Source: a virus
Strand: one strand, 5' to 3'
Virus record (IMG/VR): IMGVR_UViG_3300042309_002885
Coordinates: 57,926-121,925 of that record
DNA length: 64,000 nt
Each line of letters starts with the position of its first letter. The stretch's first letter is position 1. The notes under the pieces were generated by a model, which made no database searches, was not told the DNA's origin, and was given only the letters and a program-made list of their open reading frames with translations. The translations under genes and the position numbers were made by a program. This document shows positions 1 through 8,725 of this stretch, in pieces.

Positions 1-247
1 AGTCCTGCATTATAATGTCCCAAACAACACACGCATTGTTTGTAGCTTCGTTAAATTGTTTACCCCTTTTAGGAGGTCTGTAGTTTAAAACTACCCTTCC
101 ATTTGTAGTGTTAAGAAGATTGAAAGATTTAGTACATAACATACGACGTGTACTAGGTCTTCCTGGTTGAGGTCTTCTTCTTACAAATCTTAAATCAATA
201 ACATTATCTAATAATAACGTTTCAAGAGTCTGTCTGGTTACTTGCAT
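1..247 (-). CDS. SH3/Sm-like small phage protein, partial at left edge
   Basis: The start codon is at 247 and the frame stays open to the window edge (82 codons seen). The visible protein has an Arg/Pro-rich segment (RRRPQPGRP), a KSFNLLN stretch and ends with VVWDIIMQD. This layout resembles the small phage Sm-like/SH3-barrel proteins (WYL_2 type), which end in a VWD(I/L) strand, but the C-terminus is missing, so the family call is tentative. The first 26 bases overlap the 3' end of the GroES-like gene, so the two are probably co-transcribed. Confidence 0.55.
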   Translation of the reverse strand, partial: MQVTRQTLETLLLDNVIDLRFVRRRPQPGRPSTRRMLCTKSFNLLNTTNGRVVLNYRPPKRGKQFNEATNNACVVWDIIMQD

Positions 248-641
248 GTTTATTCTTACTACAAATTCCAAAAATTCGACTCTCGTTTAAAAAGATTCCA
301 CGGTCTACTCTCCCGTAGTCCTTAATATCAATATTCGAAACAGATACTCCGTAGTTGTTTGGAAAAATAACGATATCATCTACTTTGGTATATTTTGCTT
401 GCGGACCTACTAATATGACTTTTGCTTTACGCCAAGCTTTAGTTAGTGTGTTAGTAGGTATATATAGACCATTTCTCATTATACCATCGCTATCTGCTAG
501 GTCTACATATTCTACAAGCAATATATCATCAAAGACAAAATTCAATTGATATTCTTCTAGTCCAAAATCCCCACTAGAATGTGATGATAAATCTATTAAG
601 CTTCTCTGTGGTACAAGCTTGTCAATACTTTCAGTTGCCAT
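222..641 (-). CDS. GroES-like co-chaperonin (T4 gp31 type)
   Basis: A 139-residue protein. Its core reads FDDILLVEYV, then GLYIPTNTLTKAWRKAKVI, VGPQAKYTKVDDIVIFPNN and GIFLNESRIFGI. This follows the GroES/gp31 pattern: a first beta strand, a variable mobile loop (residues about 50-66), then the barrel strands around VDDIVIFP. In T4, gp31 replaces GroES on host GroEL so that the major capsid protein can fold. It lies 19 bases downstream of the gp62-like gene and overlaps the next small gene. The N-terminal 30 residues are an extension beyond bacterial GroES. No Shine-Dalgarno is obvious at the start. Confidence 0.75.
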   Translation of the reverse strand: MATESIDKLVPQRSLIDLSSHSSGDFGLEEYQLNFVFDDILLVEYVDLADSDGIMRNGLYIPTNTLTKAWRKAKVILVGPQAKYTKVDDIVIFPNNYGVSVSNIDIKDYGRVDRGIFLNESRIFGICSKNKHASNQTDS

Positions 642-660
642 TATAATATATATTAAATGT

Positions 661-1029
661 TTATAATAAATCCATATACATTTTTACCTCTCTTGATGAG
701 ATGTTGTGATTTTTTGCTAACATGATTATATTAGCTTCCAAACTATTCTCATCTTTTGACTCTTTTGTTTTTTTAATATATTGAATTTTTTTATATGACA
801 GCTTTGGTATCAACTCATAATACAGCTTATATAGAGAAGATTTGTTTTCATCTATCGAATGAAACCGATTTAGTGTTTCATTCGATAGAATGCATTGACG
901 CTTATCATAAAAGGACAACCATCTCGAAATCATGTATGGTGTAAATTGCTGTATGTCGGCTTCTTCCAGTGAAGCTTCTTTTATAGGTCTCTTATAAAAA
1001 AGATGACTAATAATATCGAAGAAGGTCAT
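661..1029 (-). CDS. 62: Clamp-loader small subunit (T4 gp62-like)
   Basis: A 122-residue protein containing PYMISRWLSFYD near residues 30-42, then SLYKLYYELIPKLSYKKIQYIKKTK. That is the conserved pattern of the T4 gene 62 family, where the first motif sits near the N-terminus. In T4, gp62 joins four gp44 ATPases to load the sliding clamp gp45. No gp44 was found in the window; it may lie to the left. It is shorter than T4 gp62 (about 187 aa), as in many marine relatives. The start overlaps the stop of the upstream DUF366 gene as ATGA, indicating translational coupling. Confidence 0.65.
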   Translation of the reverse strand: MTFFDIISHLFYKRPIKEASLEEADIQQFTPYMISRWLSFYDKRQCILSNETLNRFHSIDENKSSLYKLYYELIPKLSYKKIQYIKKTKESKDENSLEANIIMLAKNHNISSREVKMYMDLL

Positions 1030-1607
1030 ACAATTACCTTTGTAGTAGCAAGATGAATATCTTGAACTACATCGTTAAAGAACTCAACAACATTAGACAT
1101 GAACTCTTGTGCTTGTTCGTCTTGAAGACCTGTACTGTAAGCAAAACCAGGCGCCTTTTTACCAGCTTTAATATTAATACCCGTATGACCTATAGCTACA
1201 CTTTCTTTTGAGTATGTAATAGATACACTTGCTTTACCCGACTCTTGTTCTTTTTTGTCAGAACCAATAAATTTATCATGTACGATAATATCATCACCCC
1301 TCATCTCTAAAGATTTCTCAATATATCGAGACAGAAGATTAGCTATTACGGTGTTAAAGAGTCGTTGAAAAGAAACAGCTCCTAACGGACAGAGGTTAGG
1401 AATTTCCCAGCAAAAGTTTATAGCATCATCGCTATAGATGTAATCTTTAGCCATTGAGTCTTCTAAATCAATTAAATTATCACTCACAAACATCGGTGCG
1501 CGAAAGGCAACTACATTACCGTAGGGTGATGTTTTTTCTTTGAAGAAACGATATGCAAATCGCTTGTGGATAAAGTCTCCGTTATAAATAGGTTGTTCTA
1601 TGATCAT
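1026..1607 (-). CDS. DUF366-like protein
   Basis: A 193-residue protein. It begins MIIEQPIYNGDFIHKRFAY and contains VVAFRAPMFVSDNLIDLED, SDDAINFCWEIPN, EKSLEMRGDDIIVHDKF and ASVSITYSKESVAIGHTGINI. The order of these blocks fits DUF366, a family of unknown function found in archaea and some phages: an N-terminal strand, a (V/I)AFR...DxxDxED block, a long helix and a C-terminal sandwich. It heads a two-gene unit with the gp62-like gene and has its own sigma70-like promoter directly upstream. Function unknown. Confidence 0.55.
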   Translation of the reverse strand: MIIEQPIYNGDFIHKRFAYRFFKEKTSPYGNVVAFRAPMFVSDNLIDLEDSMAKDYIYSDDAINFCWEIPNLCPLGAVSFQRLFNTVIANLLSRYIEKSLEMRGDDIIVHDKFIGSDKKEQESGKASVSITYSKESVAIGHTGINIKAGKKAPGFAYSTGLQDEQAQEFMSNVVEFFNDVVQDIHLATTKVIV

Positions 1608-1642
1608 ATAATAAAGTATAGTAAACCAATCTTATTTTTCAA
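1608..1642 (-). promoter_or_regulatory. Sigma70-like promoter for the DUF366 gene
   Basis: Read on the - strand: TTGAAA (1642-1637), 16-base spacer, TATACT (1620-1615), then 7 bases to the ATG at 1607. The expected start of transcription is at about 1608, so the mRNA would be leaderless or nearly so. The -35 box overlaps the end of the upstream glycan operon. Confidence 0.6.
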
Positions 1643-2315
1643 TAAGAAAATCTTTTATTCTTTCAAAGAAAATATCAAACATTGCATTATCACTACTACC
1701 GTCCCAATTCTCATCCGCCTCTACCCACGAAGTTGTTGTTTGAAAGTGACCGTGTAAAAGATTTGGATGCGGTGTAGATATATTTAGAGATTTAAAATCG
1801 TTAGTATTATTTGTTAATAATACACCTTTGAATTCTTTATTATACCTTGTCTGCAGGCAGGTAATAAGCTCGTGGTATTTTTTTATAATTAACTGTATAT
1901 CTTGCGAGTCGTGCCATCTACTATAGTAAAATAATGTTGTAGGTGTTTCACATTCAAACAGTTGCTTTGTTCTAATTATCTTTCGATCGTAACTATCACG
2001 ATGCGCTTGTGTAGCTTCGTCATGATGAAATAGCGGCGCGTACATTGGCCAGCTATATATTGTATCCTCTTGTAAAGAGTAAAGTGTGTTTATCCATTTA
2101 GGGTATTGAATTCCCTGTTTTGGATAGTAGGTGTAATTTTTAAATTCTAGATAACTTTCATTGAGTATATCGTTAAAATTGTTTTCAATAATTTTTCTTA
2201 CGATATCAATATTCACAAGAACGTTTTCAAACATATTAACAGGTCCGTCAATAATATTAAGGCGTCTTAGTTGTTTAGCGAGTAGGCACGTTTCTCCTAT
2301 GATAAGCTTATTCAT
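1632..2315 (-). CDS. DUF1796-like (putative papain-like cysteine peptidase) protein
   Basis: The start is set at 2315, which overlaps the upstream stop by 8 bases; an earlier in-frame ATG lies well inside the upstream gene. The 227-residue protein begins MNKLIIGETCLLAKQLRRLNI, followed by NMFENV, IIENNFNDILNESYLEF, FHHD, SYDRKIIRTKQLF and TLFYYSRW. This matches the layout of DUF1796: Cys near the N-terminus, an LRR(L) helix, an F(D/E) strand, an F.H.D motif, a Y.RKI.R motif, then a beta strand. That family was proposed to be papain-like and is common in polysaccharide loci. It is the last gene of the glycan operon. Substrate unknown. Confidence 0.55.
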   Translation of the reverse strand: MNKLIIGETCLLAKQLRRLNIIDGPVNMFENVLVNIDIVRKIIENNFNDILNESYLEFKNYTYYPKQGIQYPKWINTLYSLQEDTIYSWPMYAPLFHHDEATQAHRDSYDRKIIRTKQLFECETPTTLFYYSRWHDSQDIQLIIKKYHELITCLQTRYNKEFKGVLLTNNTNDFKSLNISTPHPNLLHGHFQTTTSWVEADENWDGSSDNAMFDIFFERIKDFLIEK

Positions 2316-2994
2316 ATAAGTGTTTGTTGTATAAATGTGGTCTTGTTGAACAGTCTCCACCAATATGGTAACAAGCGGTGTCCAATAAGGTTACTGCAGT
2401 ATAGTTGAATTGTCTTGTATGCTTAGAGCATTGCATTTCGTCTTTAAAATTAGCTATTCCCTGAGGAAACATTTTTTTATAATCTGATTTTCTGCGCAAT
2501 CCGGGATTCCAGGAGTAGCCATTCCACTCACTATTTTGAAATTCTGGATCCATTATTTGATATTGTACATTATCTACGGTATAGATTTCAGGCAAAGCTT
2601 TATGTGGCGTGTCGTATTGGTGTCTTACATGTACTTGATGTACATGAGGGCAATTTTGTAGAATTGTCAGTGATTGAGATATGTAAGGTATACTTTTGTC
2701 AAATAACCAATCTTCTTCAATATGAAAAATGTATTCGTTTTTTACACTATTAAAAAGAGTATCTAATGATCGTGATAACCCTCTATTTTCTGTATTACAT
2801 ATTACTGTTACATCAGGATACTTATGTTGAATATATTTACATATATCTATAGATCCTGAATCGTTTATTATTATAAATTCATCTATAGCATATGTATTTG
2901 TCGAATAAAAACTGCTTATAGTTTCATCAAGTAGATGTAATCTATTATACGATGTTAGTGTGATAGATATAGGTATTATATTATTTCCGTGCAT
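2308..2994 (-). CDS. Family 2-like glycosyltransferase (GT-A fold)
   Basis: A 228-residue protein. The N-terminus (ISITLTSYNRLHLLDETISSF) and DEFIIINDSGS are typical of GT-A nucleotide-sugar binding. HIEEDWLFD stands where the DxD metal-binding motif is expected, giving an EED variant. The C-terminal half (GYSWNPGLRRKSDY) is the acceptor region. It overlaps the upstream glycosyltransferase gene by 19 bases and the downstream gene by 8 bases. Donor and acceptor sugars cannot be told from sequence. Confidence 0.75.
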   Translation of the reverse strand: MHGNNIIPISITLTSYNRLHLLDETISSFYSTNTYAIDEFIIINDSGSIDICKYIQHKYPDVTVICNTENRGLSRSLDTLFNSVKNEYIFHIEEDWLFDKSIPYISQSLTILQNCPHVHQVHVRHQYDTPHKALPEIYTVDNVQYQIMDPEFQNSEWNGYSWNPGLRRKSDYKKMFPQGIANFKDEMQCSKHTRQFNYTAVTLLDTACYHIGGDCSTRPHLYNKHLYE

Positions 2995-3704
2995 TCCTGT
3001 AATAATTTACGAAATTCATTTAATTGATGTTCACGTGTAAAATTAAAATGTGTGCTACTTCCTATTGCAATATTTGAGCTTGACTGTCGGCAGCCAAACA
3101 TAGAGTTTTTTTCAAACCTATAATCAAACGATATATTTTTATAGTGTAGCAACTTTAAGTTTTGATCTCTATATGGTTCAACTATATTATCGTTATAGTC
3201 GTAAAAATTACCACCATGACAACCTAACAATAGTTCACACCGTTTAATTTTTACCGGGCTAAATATGCACGGTTTAGAATAATTTATTTGTGAGACGCCT
3301 GTTTTAATTTCTGAGGTAATAATACCGCTTTTTGGAAAAGATACAGAAACCATATCGTAACCATACGGGAGGTATAGAGGGTATGTTGTTTGTTCGATAA
3401 ATTCTATAAGGTTAGGATGATATAATAACTCATCTACATCTACTGTAATCACATAATCGCTTTGATCACTCTTCCAGCATGTACTTTTTATATTTACAAG
3501 TTCTATATCGTCGAAACTGTTATCTGTATTAAAGGTAATGACCTCTGTTTCACACTTTGTATAATTCTTAACTATATTCACCGTGTTATCTGTTGAACAA
3601 TTATCATACACAACAATTTTTTTCACGAATTGTGAATAATGATCTAGAAAAAATGGCATAATTTTTTCTTCATTATATGCCACTGCGTATACGGTAATTT
3701 GCAT
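2976..3704 (-). CDS. Glycosyltransferase (GT2/GT92-like)
   Basis: A 242-residue protein starting MQITVYAVAYNEEKIMPFFLDHY, then KIVVYDNCSTDNT and YVITVDVDELLYHP. AYNEE, DNCSTDNT and DVDE are the signature of the Glyco_tranf_2_4/GT92-type enzymes, with DVDE as the DxD-like metal site. GCHGGNFYDY and LLHYKNISFDYRFEK near the C-terminus also fit, as these enzymes often end with a His-Tyr block (HYxxxS). It starts 2 bases after the upstream stop and overlaps the next gene. Sugar specificity is unknown. Confidence 0.8.
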   Translation of the reverse strand: MQITVYAVAYNEEKIMPFFLDHYSQFVKKIVVYDNCSTDNTVNIVKNYTKCETEVITFNTDNSFDDIELVNIKSTCWKSDQSDYVITVDVDELLYHPNLIEFIEQTTYPLYLPYGYDMVSVSFPKSGIITSEIKTGVSQINYSKPCIFSPVKIKRCELLLGCHGGNFYDYNDNIVEPYRDQNLKLLHYKNISFDYRFEKNSMFGCRQSSSNIAIGSSTHFNFTREHQLNEFRKLLQECTEII

Positions 3705-3705
3705 A

Positions 3706-4344
3706 TTAATTATGAATATATAATACTTTGTTAATTTTAATAGCGTCTTTTTTTAATTGTTTGAGTAGAGGTATTAGCGAGTTAACAAGATCCCAATCTG
3801 CAGCAAAATTACGTGACTTTAAACCGACCTGTTTTATTAATTCTGTTTCAGCTGCAAAGCATCCAAAGTCTATCCAACTCGATTCGAGTCTTGATTCAAT
3901 ATGCCCGTTATAGTCACCTTCGCCTCGATCATGGTGTGTTATAAAGTCGCAAAAAATAAACCCTACTCTCGAAGAGCCGTTTGCAATAGACTCAAAATAT
4001 TCGATAAATTTAGGTACATAGTAGTTATCATACCCTGTCATAATGGTATATTTGCAATTGGATGTGTATATACCAAACTCCCTCGGTGTATGTCCCCAGT
4101 CGTTATATCTCTCATCAAGCTCATAATATGAAATATTATTACACCCGCCATACTTATTAATTTGATTAGATATATCAGGACACGGTCCATCTGATACTAT
4201 TGTAAGATGAAAATTATCACTCGTCTGCGAGAGGAAAGAATTAATCATAACCTCAAGAGGCGGCCCTCCACCAAACACAGGTATAACTATATTAAATAGT
4301 TTATTGTTGTTTGGAGCACAATTATTTTTTAAGACACCAGTCAT
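3706..4344 (-). CDS. Family 2-like glycosyltransferase
   Basis: The start at 4344 (MTGVLKNN) is preferred because it lies just after the upstream stop (4347-4349); an in-frame ATG at 4374 would lie inside that gene. The 212-residue protein contains FNIVIPVFGGGPPLEVMINSF, HLTIVSDGP, ELDERYNDWGHTPREFG and TIMTGYDNYYVPKFIEYF. This is a GT-A fold in which the usual DxD is replaced by TGYDNYY. The C-terminus has SWIDFGCFAAET and AADWDLVNSL, which may be acceptor-side motifs. Part of the overlapped glycan operon. Confidence 0.7.
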   Translation of the reverse strand: MTGVLKNNCAPNNNKLFNIVIPVFGGGPPLEVMINSFLSQTSDNFHLTIVSDGPCPDISNQINKYGGCNNISYYELDERYNDWGHTPREFGIYTSNCKYTIMTGYDNYYVPKFIEYFESIANGSSRVGFIFCDFITHHDRGEGDYNGHIESRLESSWIDFGCFAAETELIKQVGLKSRNFAADWDLVNSLIPLLKQLKKDAIKINKVLYIHN

Positions 4345-4346
4345 AA

Positions 4347-5654
4347 TTATAAAAATATTACCCCTATACCGCAAGCATATCCATTATTGGGTGATGCTCT
4401 GTAACTAAATTCTTTTACCTGTTTATGATTGTTTTTAATCTCTTGCCATAGTTGAGCTACACCTGTATCGGTATTAGCGATGTCATGCAGAATGATAATA
4501 CCATTAGTGTTTATTATCTTCATAGCATTGTCATAATCCTCTTTAACACCATCATAACTATGATCTGCATCAATAAAGATGCAGTCATATTGATTTTTAT
4601 TTTCATTAAAAAAGTCGTGAGTAGAAGCATTAAAGAATTTAATATCCTTTTCGTTAAACATTGCACTTAGTTTGTCAACTTTCGCCTGTATTTTTGTTTC
4701 AGTTTGTTTTATGTGTGTATTTCTATATGCGATATTATCAACACAATGAAGAGTTCTGGCTGTTTTTTGTAAGAATATTGAGTTAACGAAGAAGCTTCCG
4801 CCATTACCTACACCCAGTTCTAGGTACGATGTAACATTACTCGTTCTTAGTATATCGAGTAGTTCAGAGTATTCTTCTGGTATCTGCTGTAATTGTAAAT
4901 TACCGGGTGTATTACATAAAAAATAATCGGGTTGCTGACTACCGGCTTTATTACGTATCCAATCTTTTAAATCATCTTTACTTAAGTTAAGTAAATCATC
5001 ACGATAGTGTGCCTGTATTAATTTGCGTATTTCCTCAATATGCTGTGGTGTATGTTTTCCGTGAAAAGCAAATGTATCACCTACTTGCAACTGTATATCA
5101 TCACATGGCTGCTCTACAGAAAATGTTGCTGCTATCTCTAATGGTGCAAACTTATACCCCTTTTCAATAAGATGTGGGTATAAGTTAGAGCATATTAGTG
5201 TATCTTCATGACCTCTTAAATTAGGTATAGTTTTTATATACTCCATTATTCGCTTACTACGTATCGATACACCACCGTTACCGACTCTGTTGTTGTTATA
5301 TAAAAAATGTGCATCTCGGCGCCATGGAGCTCCTATGAAATCATATTTAAGATAATCATCCTTCCATAAATCAGGCCGTACTACAAAACCGTCATAGTGT
5401 ATAGAGAAACAGAAATCTGTAGTTATGTACTCTACGAGCTTGTATAACATGAACTCACTATATTCATCTAGACTACCTATTCTATCAATTTGTATAAATT
5501 TAAATTTACTGTTAAAGTTTTTCGGCTTAACATCTGAAAATAATATAATTTCGTAGAAGGTAAGTTGCTCGCTTGTCTTTTCCAGAGCTTTGATGGCGAG
5601 CTCTGGTTGTATACAATCTACTGCAAATAATGTACAATTGTTTATATGATTCAT
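4347..5654 (-). CDS. DUF5672 domain fused to a class I SAM-dependent methyltransferase
   Basis: A 435-residue, two-domain protein. Residues about 1-215 match DUF5672, a glycosyltransferase-like family: YDFIGAPWR, RVGNGGVSIRSKRIM, GHEDTLICSNL and FAPLEIAATFSVEQP. Residues about 250-435 form a Methyltransf_24-type domain: SYLELGVGNGGSFF is the SAM-binding glycine loop, followed by YDCIFIDADHSYDGVKEDY and GIIILHDI. The likely role is to add a sugar and methylate it, or to act on the same glycan in two ways. It is the fourth gene from the end of the operon; the upstream gene ends 8 bases before its start. Confidence 0.75.
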   Translation of the reverse strand: MNHINNCTLFAVDCIQPELAIKALEKTSEQLTFYEIILFSDVKPKNFNSKFKFIQIDRIGSLDEYSEFMLYKLVEYITTDFCFSIHYDGFVVRPDLWKDDYLKYDFIGAPWRRDAHFLYNNNRVGNGGVSIRSKRIMEYIKTIPNLRGHEDTLICSNLYPHLIEKGYKFAPLEIAATFSVEQPCDDIQLQVGDTFAFHGKHTPQHIEEIRKLIQAHYRDDLLNLSKDDLKDWIRNKAGSQQPDYFLCNTPGNLQLQQIPEEYSELLDILRTSNVTSYLELGVGNGGSFFVNSIFLQKTARTLHCVDNIAYRNTHIKQTETKIQAKVDKLSAMFNEKDIKFFNASTHDFFNENKNQYDCIFIDADHSYDGVKEDYDNAMKIINTNGIIILHDIANTDTGVAQLWQEIKNNHKQVKEFSYRASPNNGYACGIGVIFL

Positions 5655-5662
5655 GAAGTGTA

Positions 5663-6469
5663 CTAATTATATAGTATATGTTGATCGATTTCAACATATT
5701 TTATCGCAGGATTTATCATTAGAACGGAATTAGATACATTAGAAATAGTTTTTATTAAAAAATCCGACCGTGACATTAAGTACGTCTCAATAACTACATC
5801 TTCTCCCATTTTGTATGGGTTAGATAGCCCAATAGACTGATGAACACCAATGTTATTTTTTTCCTTAGACCGTATACTATCGTATGTTATTAGTTTTTGT
5901 TTATATCTTTCAGAAAAGATATCTACAGTGTACTCTTCATCAGTGCACAATAAAAGTTTATCATAATTTTCTATATGTTTATCAATATGACTAAAATACA
6001 CATCGATTGGTAACAGAGGCGCATCGTTTATATGATCTGTACCACGCTTGTGAACAGCTAATACACGATCACCTGGCATAATGTTAGCTGCAATAAACGT
6101 ATCAATTTTAACTTGTACATGATTTTTAAGTTTAATGTATTTGCTAATAATTTCACCGCATTTTTTTATTATTTCAGGTGTTAGTCTTGATGGTATATTT
6201 AGATTACCCTCAAACCAAACATTTTTTATTTTTTCGGCTCCCTCTACTTCTTCTTTTGTAAAATTAAACGGTTGCTCGAAGTAATAATCCCATACATTTC
6301 TTCCATGCCGTAAATCTTGATACCTCATGTGTTCGTCGAGTTTTATATAAAGTTTATTGTTTGTGTTAGATAGAACATGTAGATTAGAAACTACCTGTGT
6401 AAAATAGCTCATTAGACCTGCATATCTGGTACCGGGTGTTGTTATATATATTCGTTTGACTAGTTCCAT
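5663..6469 (-). CDS. Fucosyltransferase-like protein (GT11/GT23-type, NodZ superfamily)
   Basis: A 268-residue protein. It starts KRIYITTPGTRYAGLMSYFTQ, a beta strand and loop as in GT-B fucosyltransferases. RVLAVHKRGTDH at about residue 135 corresponds to the HxRxGD donor-binding motif of the GT11/GT23 alpha-fucosyltransferase and O-FucT superfamily. YDKLLLCTDEE and DVVIETYLMSRSDFLIKTISNVSN fit the later motifs of this group. The start overlaps the preceding gene by 10 bases. GDP-fucose is the usual donor for the family; no GDP-fucose synthesis gene was seen in the window. Confidence 0.65.
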   Translation of the reverse strand: MELVKRIYITTPGTRYAGLMSYFTQVVSNLHVLSNTNNKLYIKLDEHMRYQDLRHGRNVWDYYFEQPFNFTKEEVEGAEKIKNVWFEGNLNIPSRLTPEIIKKCGEIISKYIKLKNHVQVKIDTFIAANIMPGDRVLAVHKRGTDHINDAPLLPIDVYFSHIDKHIENYDKLLLCTDEEYTVDIFSERYKQKLITYDSIRSKEKNNIGVHQSIGLSNPYKMGEDVVIETYLMSRSDFLIKTISNVSNSVLMINPAIKYVEIDQHILYN

Positions 6470-7128
6470 TTGTTATTAAAGATAATTTCTTGACCTGTTG
6501 TCTTTTCTGTTAATTTATCTCCTAGTAGATCTTTACTCTGTTCAACGAGATGAAGTACAGTAGTATCACCAACAAGAGCGTGTTTTAAATTATGTTGTTT
6601 TAGTAGGTTGGCATAATCGTCATCTGCATACCAGAAAGAAAAGCGCTCGTCAAATTGACCGCCTATAGCGGCAATAGTTTTTTTTGTAGTACAAAAACAC
6701 CACCCTGTAACGTACTGTCTTGTGATATAACCTTCATATATACCCCTCTCTTTAAAGTATCTCGGCGAATAATGCTTCTCCCACGGACTGACTGAGTCGT
6801 ATTTTTGTAGATACTTTACCAGAGTGCTTAATGTATCATCTTGATATACGACATCATTGTTTGAAAAACAAATATAATCACTTTCTACAAAGTTAAGACC
6901 GTAATTTTGAAATTTATTGTAATTAAATGACTCGTCATCAGGCACATAAAATACATCCACAGGAAGCTTAAGATCTTCTTTCTTGTTTTTAAGTTTTTTA
7001 TTAGATTCAATTAGTATTATACGTGGAATTATATTTTTACTCTCCTTGAGACTTGTAATACATGCCTTTAGTGTGGAATATAATTGTACGTTCGCAGTAT
7101 TGGATAATATTATTATATCAATATTCAT
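6460..7128 (-). CDS. Family 2 glycosyltransferase
   Basis: A 222-residue protein. It has IDIIILSNTANVQLYSTLKACI at the N-terminus, YVPDDESFNYNKFQNYGL, YICFSNNDVVY (NND in the DxD position), then GWCFCTTKKTIAAIGGQFDE, FSFWYADDDYANLL and VLHLVEQS. The GW...FDERF...DDDY...H order is that of rhamnosyl- and galactosyltransferase-like GT2 enzymes, with the final His likely completing the metal site. It overlaps both neighbours by 4-10 bases. Confidence 0.8.
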   Translation of the reverse strand: MNIDIIILSNTANVQLYSTLKACITSLKESKNIIPRIILIESNKKLKNKKEDLKLPVDVFYVPDDESFNYNKFQNYGLNFVESDYICFSNNDVVYQDDTLSTLVKYLQKYDSVSPWEKHYSPRYFKERGIYEGYITRQYVTGWCFCTTKKTIAAIGGQFDERFSFWYADDDYANLLKQHNLKHALVGDTTVLHLVEQSKDLLGDKLTEKTTGQEIIFNNKWN

Positions 7129-7925
7129 GTAAATAAAAAGTTATAGTTATTGAAAATGTAACTCTCCGGTTCCTTATATTTTAGTGCAATATTATAGTTT
7201 TCGTGTATTGCGCTTTTTTTCTCATCGTACAGTTCAGGTGTAATTTGTTTGAGTATTGATCTGAGCTCACTTGCTGTTTCAAAAAAAATAATACCATCAC
7301 TATTAAAGAAGCTGCATATATCTCGCGTTCCCCAATAAAGTGGGATGGTTTTTGTTACAAAGCAATCAAGTATTTTTTCTGTCCAGTAGCTATTTTGTAT
7401 AGAGTTCTCAATAGCTATAGAATAATAATAATTATCTAGAGCTTCATTTTTTGTTTGTATAAATTTGTATTGTGGGTGCTTACCATAAACATCAATATTT
7501 TGTGTTGTGTTAATAATATGATGTCTAAGTTTATGACCCACTGTTTCATTTTTAAACGATGCAATTATGGATACGTGTTTCGTTTTTTTGTAACTTTTTC
7601 TATCTTCCACCCAATATGTCCCATACGGCGCATATAGACCATTATTAATTTTAGATAACAACTTACGATCAAAAGTCAATACATAATTAAATAGCTTATA
7701 GTTAGTTTCAATATATTCGTAAGTAAGAGGCGATATAGCTCTTGGTTCGAGTAACCACGCTACTTTTTTTTGTATTGTATTATTTTCTGCAGCTTTTTGC
7801 AGGCAGCCATCTGTATAAAATGCATACTCGCTTACAACATTTGAACCTGTATACCACTTAAATTCTTTAGGGCTGACAGTGAGATCTCGTCCCTCGAAAT
7901 TTTTATCAAAGAGATTTATTTCCAT
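7125..7925 (-). CDS. Alpha-1,3-fucosyltransferase-like protein (GT10)
   Basis: A 266-residue protein. The C-terminal half contains YYYSIAIENSIQNSYWTEK followed by ILDCFVTKTIPLYWG. This is the defining GT10 fucosyltransferase motif (F.I..EN....Y.TEK......GAVPV..G) near residues 165-205. KVAWLLEPRAI and YVLTFDRKLL in the N-terminal half match the family's acceptor-side strand order. The start overlaps the upstream gene by 10 bases and the stop overlaps the next start as ATGA. It is the second fucosyltransferase-like family in this operon. Confidence 0.8.
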   Translation of the reverse strand: MEINLFDKNFEGRDLTVSPKEFKWYTGSNVVSEYAFYTDGCLQKAAENNTIQKKVAWLLEPRAISPLTYEYIETNYKLFNYVLTFDRKLLSKINNGLYAPYGTYWVEDRKSYKKTKHVSIIASFKNETVGHKLRHHIINTTQNIDVYGKHPQYKFIQTKNEALDNYYYSIAIENSIQNSYWTEKILDCFVTKTIPLYWGTRDICSFFNSDGIIFFETASELRSILKQITPELYDEKKSAIHENYNIALKYKEPESYIFNNYNFLFT

Positions 7926-8725
7926 GAATTAATATAATTTGTGAGTTCACTTTCACTGAAGGACAGTATTTTTAAATACTCTGCTTCATTGCTCTTATAA
8001 AAAGAATGATTTTTGACTTCATTTTTTTCAACGTCAATATGTGGGAGATGAAAGAGATACGGTTTATCTGTATTGGTATAAAAAACTGGAATTCCTAATT
8101 TATGCATACGTACAATAATCTCATTATCTTCATAGCCCCATCCCGTGAAGTTTGGGTTAAAGCCACCAACACTAGTGAAGGTATTATTACGTCCTATAAC
8201 CACACCGCCGACGGCCTTCGTATTGCCTATATGGTAGTTATCGTTAGTAAATTCATTATATATGTTTGACCTATCTACGAGTGTATCGAAATGTTCGTAT
8301 AAGTTTATTAGTTGGGCATTTTTTATCTGCTCTTTTGCGAGATAACTCAAATATATTGATATTCCATTATAACCTATACTTACACAGTCACTCTTTAATA
8401 CTGTTTCAAGAGCCTTATATAGATTCTGCTTGCTTATGATGCAATCTATATCGAGAAAGCAAACAATCTCCGTTGTTGCGTGCGTTAGGCCTATATTATA
8501 CGATTTACATTTATTATAGTTTTGATTATTATTAGTGTGTATATATTGTATATTGTTATGATCTGCAAGGTATTCAAATTCTTTTTTCGTATCATCTTCT
8601 ACGACTATGAATTTAGAGTTAGGGGCTATTGTTTTATAGTACGGTATAACAATATTAGCGTTTTTCTTTCGCTCCTCTGTATCCTTCCGTATGTGTATAA
8701 TAAATGTTAAGTTATCTGTATTCAT
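7916..8725 (-). CDS. Glycosyltransferase, GT2 with GT7-type C-terminal motif
   Basis: A 269-residue protein. The N-terminus (LTFIIHIRKDTEERKKNANIVI) and NKCKSYNIGLTHATTEIVCFLDIDCII give a GT-A fold with a DID metal motif. At about residue 190 it has VGGFNPNFTGWGYEDNEIIVRM. GWGxEDxE is the catalytic block of the beta-1,4-galactosyltransferase/chondroitin-synthase C-terminal domain (Glyco_transf_7C). HLPHID follows as the metal His. A galactosyl- or N-acetylgalactosaminyltransferase role is likely by family. Confidence 0.8.
   Translation of the reverse strand: MNTDNLTFIIHIRKDTEERKKNANIVIPYYKTIAPNSKFIVVEDDTKKEFEYLADHNNIQYIHTNNNQNYNKCKSYNIGLTHATTEIVCFLDIDCIISKQNLYKALETVLKSDCVSIGYNGISIYLSYLAKEQIKNAQLINLYEHFDTLVDRSNIYNEFTNDNYHIGNTKAVGGVVIGRNNTFTSVGGFNPNFTGWGYEDNEIIVRMHKLGIPVFYTNTDKPYLFHLPHIDVEKNEVKNHSFYKSNEAEYLKILSFSESELTNYINSWK

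Noticed and set aside
4452-4670. + strand open frame opposite the methyltransferase domain
   Set aside because: A shadow of the coding - strand; hydrophobic composition comes from the complementary codons.
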